From contig RPFO01000692.1 in NCBI GenBank assembly GCA_009746045.1, positions 787,140 through 851,139 on the forward strand: a DNA stretch of 64,000 nucleotides, read 5' to 3'. The position numbers and the translations under genes are program-made. Under the pieces are notes generated by a model. That model saw nothing but the letters and a program-made list of their open reading frames with translations, did no database searches and had not been told where the DNA came from. The DNA comes from Mesostigma viride. Lineage: Eukaryota > Streptophyta > Mesostigmatophyceae > Mesostigmatales > Mesostigmataceae. This document shows, in pieces, positions 54,300-64,000 of the stretch. Within the stretch, counting starts at the first letter, position 1. Each line of letters starts with the position of its first letter.

Positions 54300-55445
54300 T
54301 CAAACACTGACTCTGATATCATAGGGGTTCATGTTCTGAAAGAGGAGCTGGTACTGTTGGCCAGCAGCATCCCGCAGCTTCGTTAGAGCGTCTGCTGGGT
54401 TGTCCTCATCATCCACATGAGTCCAGCTGGAAAAATAGGTGGCCTCCTGTTTGAGGATCACCCAATCCAAGTCAGTGTGGACAGCAGCAGAAACAGATTT
54501 CTTGGTTAGAAAACTGATCACAGAAAAGCTGTCAGTGTAGAGATGTGAGATTACATTGCATGTGCTGCCTGCCTGGGTTTGTAGCCAGGTGAGCATGTGC
54601 TGCAGGGAACGAGCATGCAATGCAGCAGACACCACAGCACGACATTCAGCTGAGTTGCTGCTGCCAGGTTTTCTGCGGTGTAGCCTGCTGTACCAGGAAG
54701 TGAGGGACATGTAATCTGACCTGTTGGTGAGAAAAAACAGCCCTGATTCCCGTGCCCCCATCTGATTGATTGTTCTGCTCTCCATGGAGCTGTCCATGAC
54801 ACATTGGATGTGGATGTCTTCCATCAGATTCAGGCCATGGAGGATGAGGGGGGGACAGTCTTTGACCAACTTCCTGATGTGACTGCATTTTATCTTGACT
54901 AGAACATCATGGGTGACCCTGCTGATGACAGCTAAGGGAGCCCCACAGATGGCTGACCACCACCCCAGTTTGCCCTGAACAGTGGCACACATGTGTAAGG
55001 GGAGTTAGTTGTCCTGCAGCAGATCTAGACAATCTTGGATATATTCTGCAGGAGGGGAGAGAGAGCAGACCCACTGATCTGGCTGCCTATGCAGCTGCAA
55101 CATGATGCCACAGAACTGGATGGGGGTTGTGCTCAATTCCACCTGTTTGCCAATCTCATATGATTCCTGGACCTGCTGAATAAAGGTTTCCACCTCAGCT
55201 CTAGGCCCACAAATGAGTTGGTCATCTCCATGCCACACAAAGAACAGCAGTCCAGAGGGGGTGGGTACAACAAAAAAGCATGGGTCCAGGTCATCATACG
55301 TGGCCTTGAGCTTTTTGAATACTTCCTCTGCTGAGTCTCTGAAAATTTTTGGGGCACTGACAAGCCCTTCCACCCCAATGTTGATGATAAGGTGGGGCTC
55401 ATCAATGTAAGGTTTCCACACAGCTGGGGTGTCTACCACGTACAC
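54300..55445 (-). pseudogene. pol: RT/RNase H part of second unusual pol (interrupted)
   Basis: Two frames. 55445-55005 encodes the second half of the reverse transcriptase: FVWHGDDQLICG, again HGDD, preceded by DPCFFVVPTP. It ends in a stop after LLQDN. 54992-54300 encodes RNase H: VMDSSMESR, NSAECRAVVS, YTDSFSV, DEDNPADALTK. It continues the polyprotein at 56333-57976, from which it is separated by the 882 bp palindromic insertion. The frame break near 55000 is a second lesion. Conservation of HGDD here and in the intact element argues that it is a family feature rather than a mutation. Confidence 0.8.
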
Positions 55446-55450
55446 CTTCC

Positions 55451-56332
55451 AGTTACGTTAAATAGTGCCGGAACCCTTTGCCGCCTGAGGCAAATCGGTC
55501 CGTAACACTATTTTGCCCGGAATAACCACTTCCGAGCACCCAAGTTAATTCGGCCGAATTAACTTGGGTGCTCGGAAGTGGTTATTCCGGGCAAAATAGT
55601 GTTACGGACCGATTTGCCTCAGGCGGCAAAGGGTTCCGGCACTATTTAACGTAACTAAAACCTGGCCTCGTGGAGGGGGGACGAAGAGCCCGAGACATCC
55701 GCCTAGGCCGCTGAGCACGCACCACTAAATGCGCCGGAGCTGCCTCAGTGAGGATTCGAACCCCTGACCTCCAAGGTGCACGGGTTTTAGTTACGTTAAA
55801 TAGTGCCGGAACCTTTTGCCGCCTGAGGCAAATCGGTCCGTAACACTATTTTGCCCGGAATAACCACTTCCGAGCACCCAAGTTAATTCGGCCGAATTAA
55901 CTTGGGTGCTCGGAAGTGGTTATTCCGGGCAAAATAGTGTTACGGACCGATTTGCCTCAGGCGGCAAAAGGTTCCGACACTATTTAACGTAACTAAAACC
56001 CGTGCACCTTGGAGGTCAGGGGTTCGAATCCTCACTGAGGCAGCTCCGGCGCATTTAGTGGTGCGTGCTCAGCGGCCTAGGCGGATGTCTCGGGCTCTTC
56101 GTCCCCCCTCCACGAGGCCAGGTTTTAGTTACGTTAAATAGTGCCGGAACCTTTTGCCGCCTGAGGCAAATCGGTCCGTAACACTATTTTGCCCGGAATA
56201 ACCACTTCCGAGCACCCAAGTTAATTCGGCCGAATTAACTTGGGTGCTCGGAAGTGGTTATTCCGGGCAAAATAGTGTTACGGACCGATTTGCCTCAGGC
56301 GGCAAAAGGTTCCGGCACTATTTAACGTAACT
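55451..56332. mobile_element. 882 bp compound palindrome with 5 bp TSD
   Basis: Three roughly 206 bp perfect or near-perfect palindromes (about 55451-55658, 55792-55999, 56125-56332) begin AGTTACGTTAAATAGTGCC and centre on TTCGGCCGAA. They are separated by a roughly 130 bp segment and its exact inverted copy, so the whole insertion is one palindrome around the middle unit. CTTCC flanks both ends (55446-55450, 56333-56337). It splits the reverse transcriptase of the surrounding element. Confidence 0.9.
56000..56050 (+). other. tRNA-like B box in palindrome spacer (inverted copy at about 55735-55785)
   Basis: GGTTCGAATCC is an exact Pol III B-box match, with TGGAGGTCAGG upstream like a variable region. 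No full cloverleaf is visible. It may be a tRNA 3'-half relic. Confidence 0.35.
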
Positions 56333-57976
56333 CTTCCCTTTCCACACAGATTCAGCCTTTTCTGGGTCCCCCCTGAGGAAGGCCCTTTTAATATCAGTGG
56401 CTTTGCAGACATAGTCTTGGCCTGTATTGAGGTTGTGTAGGAATAGGGAGAGCATGATCCTGAGTGAGGTTTGTTGCAACCCAGGTGTGTAGGTTTCCCC
56501 TTTTGGCAGTGTGGATGTCCCCTTTAATTCTGTGACACATGGTCTGGCATGGAAGATTGGGGAGCCCACTTTTTGTGGTTTTTGTTTGAGAACAAATTTT
56601 AATCTGAGCTTTTTGGCTCCCTCTGGCACGTCCCATGAAGGGGTGACAGGAGGTTTGTATTGAGGGTTTTTGGGGTTGGGCAGGACCCATTCCTGCCTGG
56701 CTTGGTGGACAATGGCCATCAGCCACTTGGTAAACCCTTTTTGTGTTTTGCATTCTTGTATGACGTGGGAGATTTGGTGGGGTGAGTGCATGGCTATGTC
56801 CCACTTACCCAGCCCAAAGGCTGAGGGATGGAGGAACTGGCTGTGCACTAACTTGTCCAGATCAGGGATCTCCCCTGGTGCATACTGAGTGTTGACTGCC
56901 TTGATGACAGCATCCATACCAGGGACAATACTGGAGAGAGGGATTTTAAAGTGGTCCAGAGGAACTGCACCCACCCCTGTGACACTGAGCTCATTAGCTG
57001 AGATAAGCACCCCAGGATAGGATACAAAAGGTTCCCCCAACAAGGTGTTACCAGAGTACCCCTCCACCACCTGGAAGGGTGTCTGAATACCAAGTATAGG
57101 GAGCATCACCTGTCCCACTACATCCAGTGAGCTTTGGCCTGAGAAATCCTGCACCCGTGCCCAAAATGAAGGTGCAATCTCAAGACCAGGGATGGCTTGT
57201 GCACTGATCACACTGACCTGTGCCTGAGTGTCTATTGCCAGGGTCCAGGGGTCCTGACTAGTGCACACAGCTGAGACTTTTGCCAACCCTTCGGCCACAG
57301 CAGCTTGTTGCTTATGTGACCTGTGTAATGCTTGCAAGGCGACTGCCAATCTTGACCTCAGAGCGGGAGGGTTGGCAGACAATTTGGTGCCTTGGGGCTG
57401 AGCTAATGCTTCCAACCCAGCTACCTCGTGCCTGGTTAAGCAATCCCCAGGTTGTGAAGTGGGCTTGGCTTCACTGAGGGTGGAAGGGTTCACAGAGGGT
57501 GCTGTGGTGCTGTCAACAGCAGTAATTGGTGGCTCAGGGCTACTGCTGGGCATGCTGGAGTTGCCAGATAGAAGTAGTGAGTCCATGCTTAAAGACTCTT
57601 CCCCAGGCACGTCTGCCATGGGAGAATAATACTTCTTAATTCTATGACAGCTCACCCTGTGACGCTTCCCATTGATATTGTGCTTGACCTCCACGGTCTT
57701 GCTGTTTTTGGTAAATCCACGGATGGTAACTGGACCTAGCCAGGTTCCAACCTTACCAAAGCTGTTTTCCTTGTAATAGAGAACTTGATCACCTTTTTGG
57801 AATACTGGCCTGGGATGGGTTTTATCTTTTTCTGCCAGTTTTGCTGAGGTTTGTGCACGTGCAGTGTTGTACAGTGCTATCACCTCTGGGGGATATACAC
57901 CTGCCTGCAGGCCTGCTGGGATTACTTCACCCCACTTGGCATGCAAGACAGGTCTCATGTTTAGGGTTGTGCACAT
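56333..57976 (-). pseudogene. pol: Integrase C-terminus, protease and RT start of second unusual pol
   Basis: The frame opens within the integrase C-terminal region (HAKWGEVIPAG, VLYYKENSFGKVGTWLGPV, KRHRVSCHRIKKYY). A linker follows, then the retropepsin-like domain: WTLAIDTQAQVSVIS (Asp249, DTQ for DTG) and GNTLLGEPF at about 310. The block PGVLISANELSVTGVGAVPL matches the intact relative. The reverse transcriptase begins (LRLKFVLKQK...TDIKRAFLRGD, Asp528) and is cut at 56333 by the palindromic insertion. The order integrase-protease-RT is therefore seen independently here. Confidence 0.85.
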
Positions 57977-57998
57977 TTCATGACACCAGAGTGCCCTG

Positions 57999-58690
57999 TC
58001 ACAATAGACCCCTGAAGTAGCAATGATCCTTGGAAGGATTTTTGGCTAGTAGGGTTTTGACAGATCTGATGGTTCTTTCAATGACCCCCTGACCCTCATG
58101 ATCTTCCAGCCCAGCAAACTCTATTGCTTCACACCCTTCCAGATCAGTCAGACAAGAAAATTGTTGATCAAGCAAAATTCTGTCAACTGGGTAGAATCTG
58201 GGTAAAGCAATCATGAGTGCAACACGTAGCTGCCCTGCAGACATGCCAGGTAGGGGTTCCATTACTGTGAACCTGGACCATGAGTCTTTTAGGATCAGGT
58301 AGGGTTGGACATCTTTGTTGATGTGCATCACATCCCCCACTATCATGCCTCTAGTGGTGGAAGGAGTTGCAGTATGCCATTTTTGAGGTTTGGGGCTATT
58401 GAACTGACATTCTTGACAGTGTTGTCTGGCCAGTTTGACTGCATTCCTGAGTTGTTTTCCCATGCTACTACCCCCCAGCCGTTTGGCCAGTTCCTCAGCC
58501 ACTGTTTCATGACCCATGGCTAGGTGCAGCTGATGAGCAAGCTCCTTGATATCTATGGAGTTGTCAACAGTAGGGGTTAGTGCTTTTATGTAAGGTTCCA
58601 GGACAAGGTGTTGGGAGGACAGTAAGGTTGCTGCCTCAAAATCAATTATGCCCTGGCTGCCATCCCCAATGGTAATGAGATCATCATCCT
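57999..58690 (-). pseudogene. pol: Integrase core of second unusual pol
   Basis: A pre-integrase segment (ELAHQLHLAMGHETVAEEL) and Cys pair CQECQF precede the catalytic core: GDVMHINKDVQPYLILKDSW (Asp), RILLDQQF (Asp), GQGVIERTIRSVK (Glu). The frame is lost near 58025 by a single-base change; downstream sequence continues in the 56333-57976 frame. Upstream it overlaps the gag end in another frame. Confidence 0.8.
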
Positions 58691-59158
58691 CAGAGTATAT
58701 GCAAGGTGAGAGAACTCACATTGTTTTTGGTAGCGAGTCCTGTTGCACCGGCTGCCTGGAGGTCCCAGGGGATGACGTGCGTGCCAGCAACCAGGGCAGA
58801 GATCCACGTTGGTGTTCAGGGAGTCGTTGTTGGGGCAGTTGTCCCGAATGCGCCCCCTCTGGAAGCACCTCAGGCACCGTGGGCCAGGGTTTCCAGGTTG
58901 GTTGTTGTTGTTGTTGTTGTTGTTGTTTCCCTGCTGGGACCGATTGTTGTTGTGGTTCTGGCCCTGCTGGGACCTGTTGTTGTTGTTGTTTTGGCCCTGT
59001 TGGGACCTGTTGTTGTTATTGCCCTGCTGGGACCTGTTGTTGTTATTGTTGTTGTTGTTGTTGTTGTTGTTGGAGTTGCCATGCAGGGGCCCTAAGCACA
59101 CCTGGAATTGTACTACATTTTTCAAATTGTACTTCAGTTTTGAAAGTTGCATTTTCAT
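58646..59158 (-). pseudogene. gag: Gag C-terminal part of second unusual element, poly-Asn
   Basis: An Asn-rich region (AAC repeats, four NRSQQG units) leads to a zinc-knuckle-like CLRCFQRGRIRDNC, in which the His position is Arg. Then follows a second Cys pair CPGC. The N-terminal capsid part is absent: upstream sequence (from 59160) is the tandem-repeat field. The Asn/Gln linker before the knuckle matches the arrangement in the intact gag at 40369-41692. Confidence 0.65.
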
Positions 59159-59204
59159 GCATCTAAAGTTTCAACTAAAGTCTTTGAGGAAAAAAAAGTT
59201 CGTC

Positions 59205-60295
59205 GGCGGCCGTGGCACCGTTGCACCGTTGCACCGTTGCACCGTTGCACCTCAAATTGCATATATGCACACACCTTTGCACATGCAACTGTTATCCATG
59301 GGATTTATGTAGGTGGATGGGTCATGCAAGAGTTACCTAGATGCTCATGACACCGTGCCACCGTGGCGCCGTTGCACCGTTGCACCGTTGCACCGTTGCA
59401 CCGTTGCACCTCAAATTGCATATAAACACACACCTTTGCACATAATGGTTATCCATTGGGATTTATCAAGGGTAATGGGTCATGCAAGGGTTACCTAGAC
59501 ATGCTCATGACACCGTTGCATCGTGGCATCGTGCCACCGTGCCACCGTGGCACCGTGGCACCGTTGCACCGTTGCACCGTTGCACCGTTGCACCTCAAAT
59601 TGCATATATGCACACACCTTTGCACATGCAACTGTTATCCATGGGATTTATGTAGGTGGATGGGTCATGCAAGGGTTACCTAGATGCTCATGACACCGTG
59701 CCACCGTGGCGCCGTTGCACCGTTGCACCGTTGCACCGTTGCACCGTTGCACCTCAAATTGCATATAAACACACACCTTTGCACATAATGGTTATCCATT
59801 GGGATTTATCAAGGGTAATGGGTCATGCAAGGGTTACCTAGACATGCTCATGACACCGTTGCATCGTGGCATCGTGCCACCGTGCCACCGTCGCACCGTG
59901 GCACCGTTGCACCGTTGCACCGTTGCACCGTTGCACCTCAAATTGCATATAAACACACACCTTTGCACATGCAATTGTTATCCATGGGTTTTATGTAGGT
60001 GGATGGGTCATGCAAGGGTTACCTAGATGCTCATGACACCGTGCCACCGTGGCGCCGTTGCACCGTTGCACCGTTGCACCTCAAATTGCATATAAACACA
60101 CACCTTTGCACATAATGGTTATCCATTGGGATTTATCAAGGGTAATGGGTCATGCAAGGGTTACCTAGACATGCTCATGACACCGTTGCATCGTGGCATC
60201 GTGCCACCGTGCCACCGTGCCACCGTGGCACCGTTGCACCGTTGCACCGTTGCACCGTTGCACCGTTGCACCGTTGCACCTCAAGTTGCATATAA
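59205..60295 (+). repeat. Higher-order tandem repeat built on ACCGTTGC
   Basis: Arrays of the octamer ACCGTTGC alternate with two types of roughly 110-130 bp segment. Type A contains GTTATCCATGGGATTTATGTAGG; type B contains GGTTATCCATTGGGATTTATC. A-B pairs of about 345 bp repeat three times, with near-identical copies. Open frames here are repeat artefacts. Confidence 0.9.
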
Positions 60296-60750
60296 ACACA
60301 CACCTTTCCGTTTTTCCGCGTTTTCCGCGGCCCGGCACTGAACGCAAATGGTTTTCACCTTTGCGGAGTGCCTGATCAGAGCACACCTTTGCACATGCAA
60401 TTGTTATCCATGGAGCCACCATGCCACCGTGCCACCGTGCCACCTCCACAACGGTATGAAAGTGCCAAAAAATGCCCTTATAAGCCCTACATGGAGCAAA
60501 TTGAGTCCAAACATGCTAGATATTGGTAGGCAGCATGTCCAGGACACCAGTAGAAGGAATTTGACTTTCCAGAATTTTCCGACATCGGTTGGTCTATTTT
60601 TGGCATGTCTATTTTTAGCAACTTTCCAGATTTTAATATAAACAAATACCATTTAGTATGCAAATAAAGAGCTCCTGGCCTGGCTATTTGCAGGTAGGCT
60701 AATGCTCATGTGTACCAACTGTGCACCAGGTCCCATGGTCATCTGACCTC
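60296..60750. other. No gene recognised
   Basis: Non-coding. It contains a remnant of the type A segment (TTTGCACATGCAATTGTTATCC at about 60388) and CCACCGTG repeats. Confidence 0.5.
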
Positions 60751-61260
60751 ATTTGGTGACAAACTGCCACCAAATGCTAGCAAAAACGCACTGTTTCACC
60801 ACATCTCATTGCAGTTTCCATAGAAGGTGTGTTCAGTCGAGGCTGGAAATTTGCAATCACATTGCACATCATAAATGTAGACATGGCACAAAAAATCAGG
60901 TCCATCGTACTGTATTTGGTAACAAAATGCCACCAAATGCTAGCAAAAATGTGCGTTTTTCGCGTTTTTAGACACATTTCATGACAGTTTTCATACAAGA
61001 TGTGCTCAGTTGGGGCTGGAAACTTGCAAGCATGTTAAATATCATCATTGTAGACATTGCACAAAAATTCAGGTCCGTTGTACTTCATTCATTGACAGCT
61101 CGCTACCAAATGTGAGAAAAAATGTGCGATTTTTGCATTTCCGCCACATTTCTTGCAGTTTCCCATGCCAGGTGTGCTCAGTTGAGGCTGAAAACAAGCG
61201 CGCATGTTAATCATCATCATTTCAGACATTGCACAAAACTTAATTCAGGTCCATCAAGTG
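60751..61260 (+). repeat. Diverged roughly 170 bp tandem repeats
   Basis: Three degenerate units each contain GCTA(C/G)-AAATG, a TTTCRCCACATTTC-like stretch, GTGTGCTCAGT-GGGCTGGAAA, an AT-rich CATCAT block, GACATTGCACAAAA and TCAGGTCC. Older than the neighbouring higher-order repeat. Confidence 0.7.
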
Positions 61261-62496
61261 TCATTGGGTTCACTGGTCCATGCAACACCTGCCAGTTTCC
61301 AGCTAATCACTCAACCTTGGATGCAAAGTTCTTTTGTAACGGTATGGCCAACTCCCACCAACTGTGTTGCTAACTGTTCAGACCTTGCACAGATAATATA
61401 ACACAACTTTTGTGACACATAGACAAAGATATATGAATATGAACAGTGGCTAGACATGGCTGTATATATGTGCATGTGGCCATGCTCAGGCAATTTTCAA
61501 GTAGGGGCTTGTTAGACATAAGAACTGCCAGCTGTCACGTTCGCTAGCATGATCAGTTCAAACCCACAGCATGCACGGTAGTCGCAAACTCAGCTTGGCA
61601 AGGTAATAATCTAATCATGCCAGGCATCTTGGCGGTCGGCATGGCTGCGATGTGTTTTGTGCGCCTTGATTCGGTAGCAGCACATCCCTTGGCAACCGGC
61701 CCGCCTGACTAAGGTTGCCACACATGGTCCTCTGCATCACCATGGATGTCCCCATGTCCCTGTCTCTGTTATAGGGGTTCACGTTGCTGGCGATGCAGCT
61801 TCCAAGTTGGACTAGATCTCCTCAGCCAGCGCTGTGGTGCATAGCCAGACAGCTCATACACTGCTCAGTTGCTACCTCGAGGTTGCCGGCTTGAAATGTG
61901 CCACCAAAGGACTGCACTTGGCCGCCATCATACCTAGCATGAAGAAGCCACTGCACAACCCCGGTGAGCCGCTTGGCCACCATACCGCAGTTGTCTTCAA
62001 CAGATAGTGCAAGGCCAATGGCCTCTTCACAGGCACGTGCCTTGTGCTCATGCTCTTGCTCTGGCCCTTGTCAGCATGAGATGCACGCCCTTGCATGCTT
62101 CACCATGTTTCTCCAAGCCATCCGTGACTACTTGCTTCAGAAATGTCATTCAACTCCTGCACGTCCTCAGCCACCAGACTGCCAAACTAGCTGGTGCCCC
62201 ATCCCTCACTTTGGTGAGGACTGCGATTCTGGCTAGCAGCTTAGCGATCGTGCGTGGTTGTGCCCGAGTTTCTGGGTGAGTGGCAGTGGCATTGGAGCAA
62301 GAGATGTTGAGCATGTGCGTGTGTCTATCCTCTTGACAAACAACCCCTCGCACCCCTGACATTGAGGAGTTTGGCCATGTGCCAGGTTGCCAGAATTCCG
62401 CAAACTTGCATCATAGGGAAATAAAGGATGGCTGGTTGTGCACACGACATGAGTAAACAAAACACACATCGCTGGTGCTTTCCGATATCCCCTACA
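61261..62496. other. No gene recognised
   Basis: Frames are broken. A plus-strand stretch at 61770-62010 has coding-like composition (HLAAIIPSMKKPLHNPGEPLG) but stops repeatedly. No family assigned. Confidence 0.4.
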
Positions 62497-63031
62497 TGTA
62501 AAGACCAAATGGTGGTGGCACGGAGTACAAAATTAATGGTGGTGGCACGCCGCCATTGTTGTTGTTGTTGTTGTGTCCCACGCCGCACACCGGTGGAGTA
62601 CAATTTGGTGGTGGCACGGTGTGCCGGTGCAACGGTGCAACGGTGCAACGGTGCAACGGTGCAACGGTGCAACGGTGCAACGGCCAGTGATTGGCCCGTT
62701 GCTGATTTGCTGACATGCATCCTAATAAAAATTGGCCGCAAATTCGTCCGGTCGCACGTGGGCACAAGATTTGCGGCCAATTTTTACTAGGCTGCATATC
62801 AGAAAATCAGCAACGGGCCAATCACTGGCCGTTGCACCGTTGCACCGTTGCACCGTTGCACCGTTGCACCGTTGCACCGTTGCACCGTTGCACCGTTGCA
62901 CCGGCACACCGTGCCACCACCAAATTGTACTCCACCGGTGTGCGGCGTGGGACACAACAACAACAACAACAATGGCGGCGTGCCACCACCATTAATTTTG
63001 TACACCGTGCCACCACCATTTGGTCTTTACA
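62497..63031. mobile_element. 535 bp palindromic (foldback) element
   Basis: Arms start TGTAAAGACCAAATGGTGG and mirror each other around about 62765. Each arm includes a TTG/CAA trinucleotide run and an array of the ACCGTTGC octamer. The centre begins CAGTGATTGGCC, the same first 12 bases as the hAT-type element at 24483. The 8 bp flanks of that core are inverted, not direct, so no TSD can be claimed. Confidence 0.8.
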
Positions 63032-64000
63032 GGGTCAGCTCACTTCCTTAGTGATTTCGGCACCTTATTTAGTGACAATTTTCGGTTCGTTAGTACGGTT
63101 TACCCGAGAAATCTGGTCGGATACTGATTAGTGACAATTCGTACCCGACCAAATCCAATCCGAAAGCACTAACGACGCGAATATTTAGTGCATGCAACTC
63201 ACTTCATTAGTATGATGGCGAGGTCGTCAGCTCGTGGAGCTATGGAGACGGCATTTCCCATTCTTGCTGCGAAAACAATCGTTTTAGAAAGAAATCTGTG
63301 AAAAATCTCGTGCTTATGTGTATAATTGCTACATTTCTCAGTCGGCAGCGCTCCACGCTGAGGTTGGAGTCATGCATATAGCGACCGATTGCGATGATCA
63401 AAGAATGAAAAACTGGGCTATCCGGAATCGTGTGAATCGTATGCCTACAGCTGCCTACGTGACGCGATCACTTCGAAAAGGCGTCGAATGCGGGATACAT
63501 CCATGGGCTCCATCGTACAGAATTTTTGGGGCGGACCGAGGTCGCTGCCGGTGGGAATGCCGTGAGAATACTGCGGAAACGTGCGTAAGTGAAAACTGGA
63601 TACTGCTTGACCTCCGGAGCATCTGGTGAGCCGCAGTTCTGGTTTAGGGTGATAGGGTGGTTGAAAATGGAGGTCTAGTCAGGGTTTGTTATTTTTTGTT
63701 GCGTTTCTTGCTGGAATTTTATTTTCCGGTGCTGTCGGTGGCCGCTGAAGAAATTCTTTGCGGGACCTAGGATGTGTGCTGTCCTTCCGTCTGGCACCGC
63801 TGCCGTGGATTCGACGGCCGCAAACACCTGCATTGATAAATTGCCGCACCTGACTGCGTCAATGTTATGGATGCTCAGGGTATTGTGGCGCCTTGAGTGT
63901 CATGTTGTCCATACGTCTTGCATATGGCATTCATCTATGTAACCTTTTGCCTCTTGCTGTTGGTTGCTTTGCTTTTATGCGCTTTATTTCATTTCCTTGG
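63032..64000. other. Unassigned; possible exon at 63318-63584
   Basis: A plus-strand frame (MHIATDCDDQRMKNWA, GIHPWAPSYRIFGADRGRCR) ends near a donor-like GC|GTAAGT at 63584. No domain is recognised and no second exon is visible. It may be a host exon or chance. Confidence 0.2.

Noticed and set aside
55920-56060. Complete tRNA gene with an acceptor stem GCCTCAG/CTGAGGC around the B box
   Set aside because: The 7 bp stem exists, but no A box, D arm or anticodon arm fits. The stem half lies in the palindrome and may pair by chance.
59205-60295. CRISPR-like array
   Set aside because: Units are head-to-tail copies without unique spacers, and the context is eukaryotic.
62685-62827. Second hAT insertion with 8 bp TSD inside the palindrome
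   Set aside because: The ends match the hAT-type TIR start, but the 8 bp flanks are inverted copies, as expected within a palindrome, not direct repeats.

Overview
This is nuclear DNA of a eukaryote, most likely a green or other microalga with a large, repeat-rich genome. The only convincing host gene is an intron-split carbohydrate sulfotransferase (about 16.1-19.3 kb). Almost everything else is transposable elements, many nested or broken, plus long simple-sequence arrays and large palindromes. The species cannot be fixed from the sequence alone.

Layout. 1-5250: fragment of a non-LTR element with a restriction-like endonuclease (RLE), then a decayed Ty3-like element ending in a polypurine tract and LTR. 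5.3-10.4 kb: an unknown transposon-like ORF starting inside a 0.6 kb palindrome, then long CAGGGG, GGGCGT and G/C-only arrays. 10.4-16.0 kb: an inverted-repeat element with 1.8 kb arms around a MULE-transposase C-terminal remnant (SWIM plus zinc knuckle) and a LINE 3' end with an expanded GATG array. 16.1-19.3 kb: sulfotransferase gene. 20.3-22.8 kb: solo LTR with target-site duplication (TSD), LINE ORF2 tail, ORF1-like gene, RLE fragment. 22.9-28.2 kb: two inverted copies of a gag-like coiled-coil gene around a hAT-type element with a perfect 8 bp TSD.

28.2-48.1 kb is one nested structure. A Ty3-like element (partial 5' LTR, PBS-like site, gag, broken protease, 3' internal part, 3' LTR) is interrupted at 32581-43394 by a complete 10.8 kb minus-strand LTR retrotransposon. 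That insertion is flanked by GGTTC duplications and has two near-identical LTRs. The inner element carries an unknown 322-residue ORF, gag, and a 1178-residue pol. Further insertions sit inside it: a TTAA-flanked element and RLE fragments. A separate 875 bp solo LTR sits in the outer element, and its empty site is visible in the other copy.

48.1-59.2 kb: a minus-strand LTR, a copia gag-protease remnant with PBS and 5' LTR, and a second, broken member of the unusual pol family, split by an 882 bp compound palindrome. 59.2-64 kb: higher-order tandem repeats built on the octamer ACCGTTGC, a 535 bp palindrome, and unassigned sequence.

The most unusual signal is the pol family at 36829-41692 and 54300-59158. 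Its retropepsin-like domain lies between integrase and reverse transcriptase, instead of directly after gag. The reverse-transcriptase YxDD box reads HGDD in both members. In the intact member gag and pol share one reading frame, separated by a single UGA followed by CUAG, a context known to favour readthrough.
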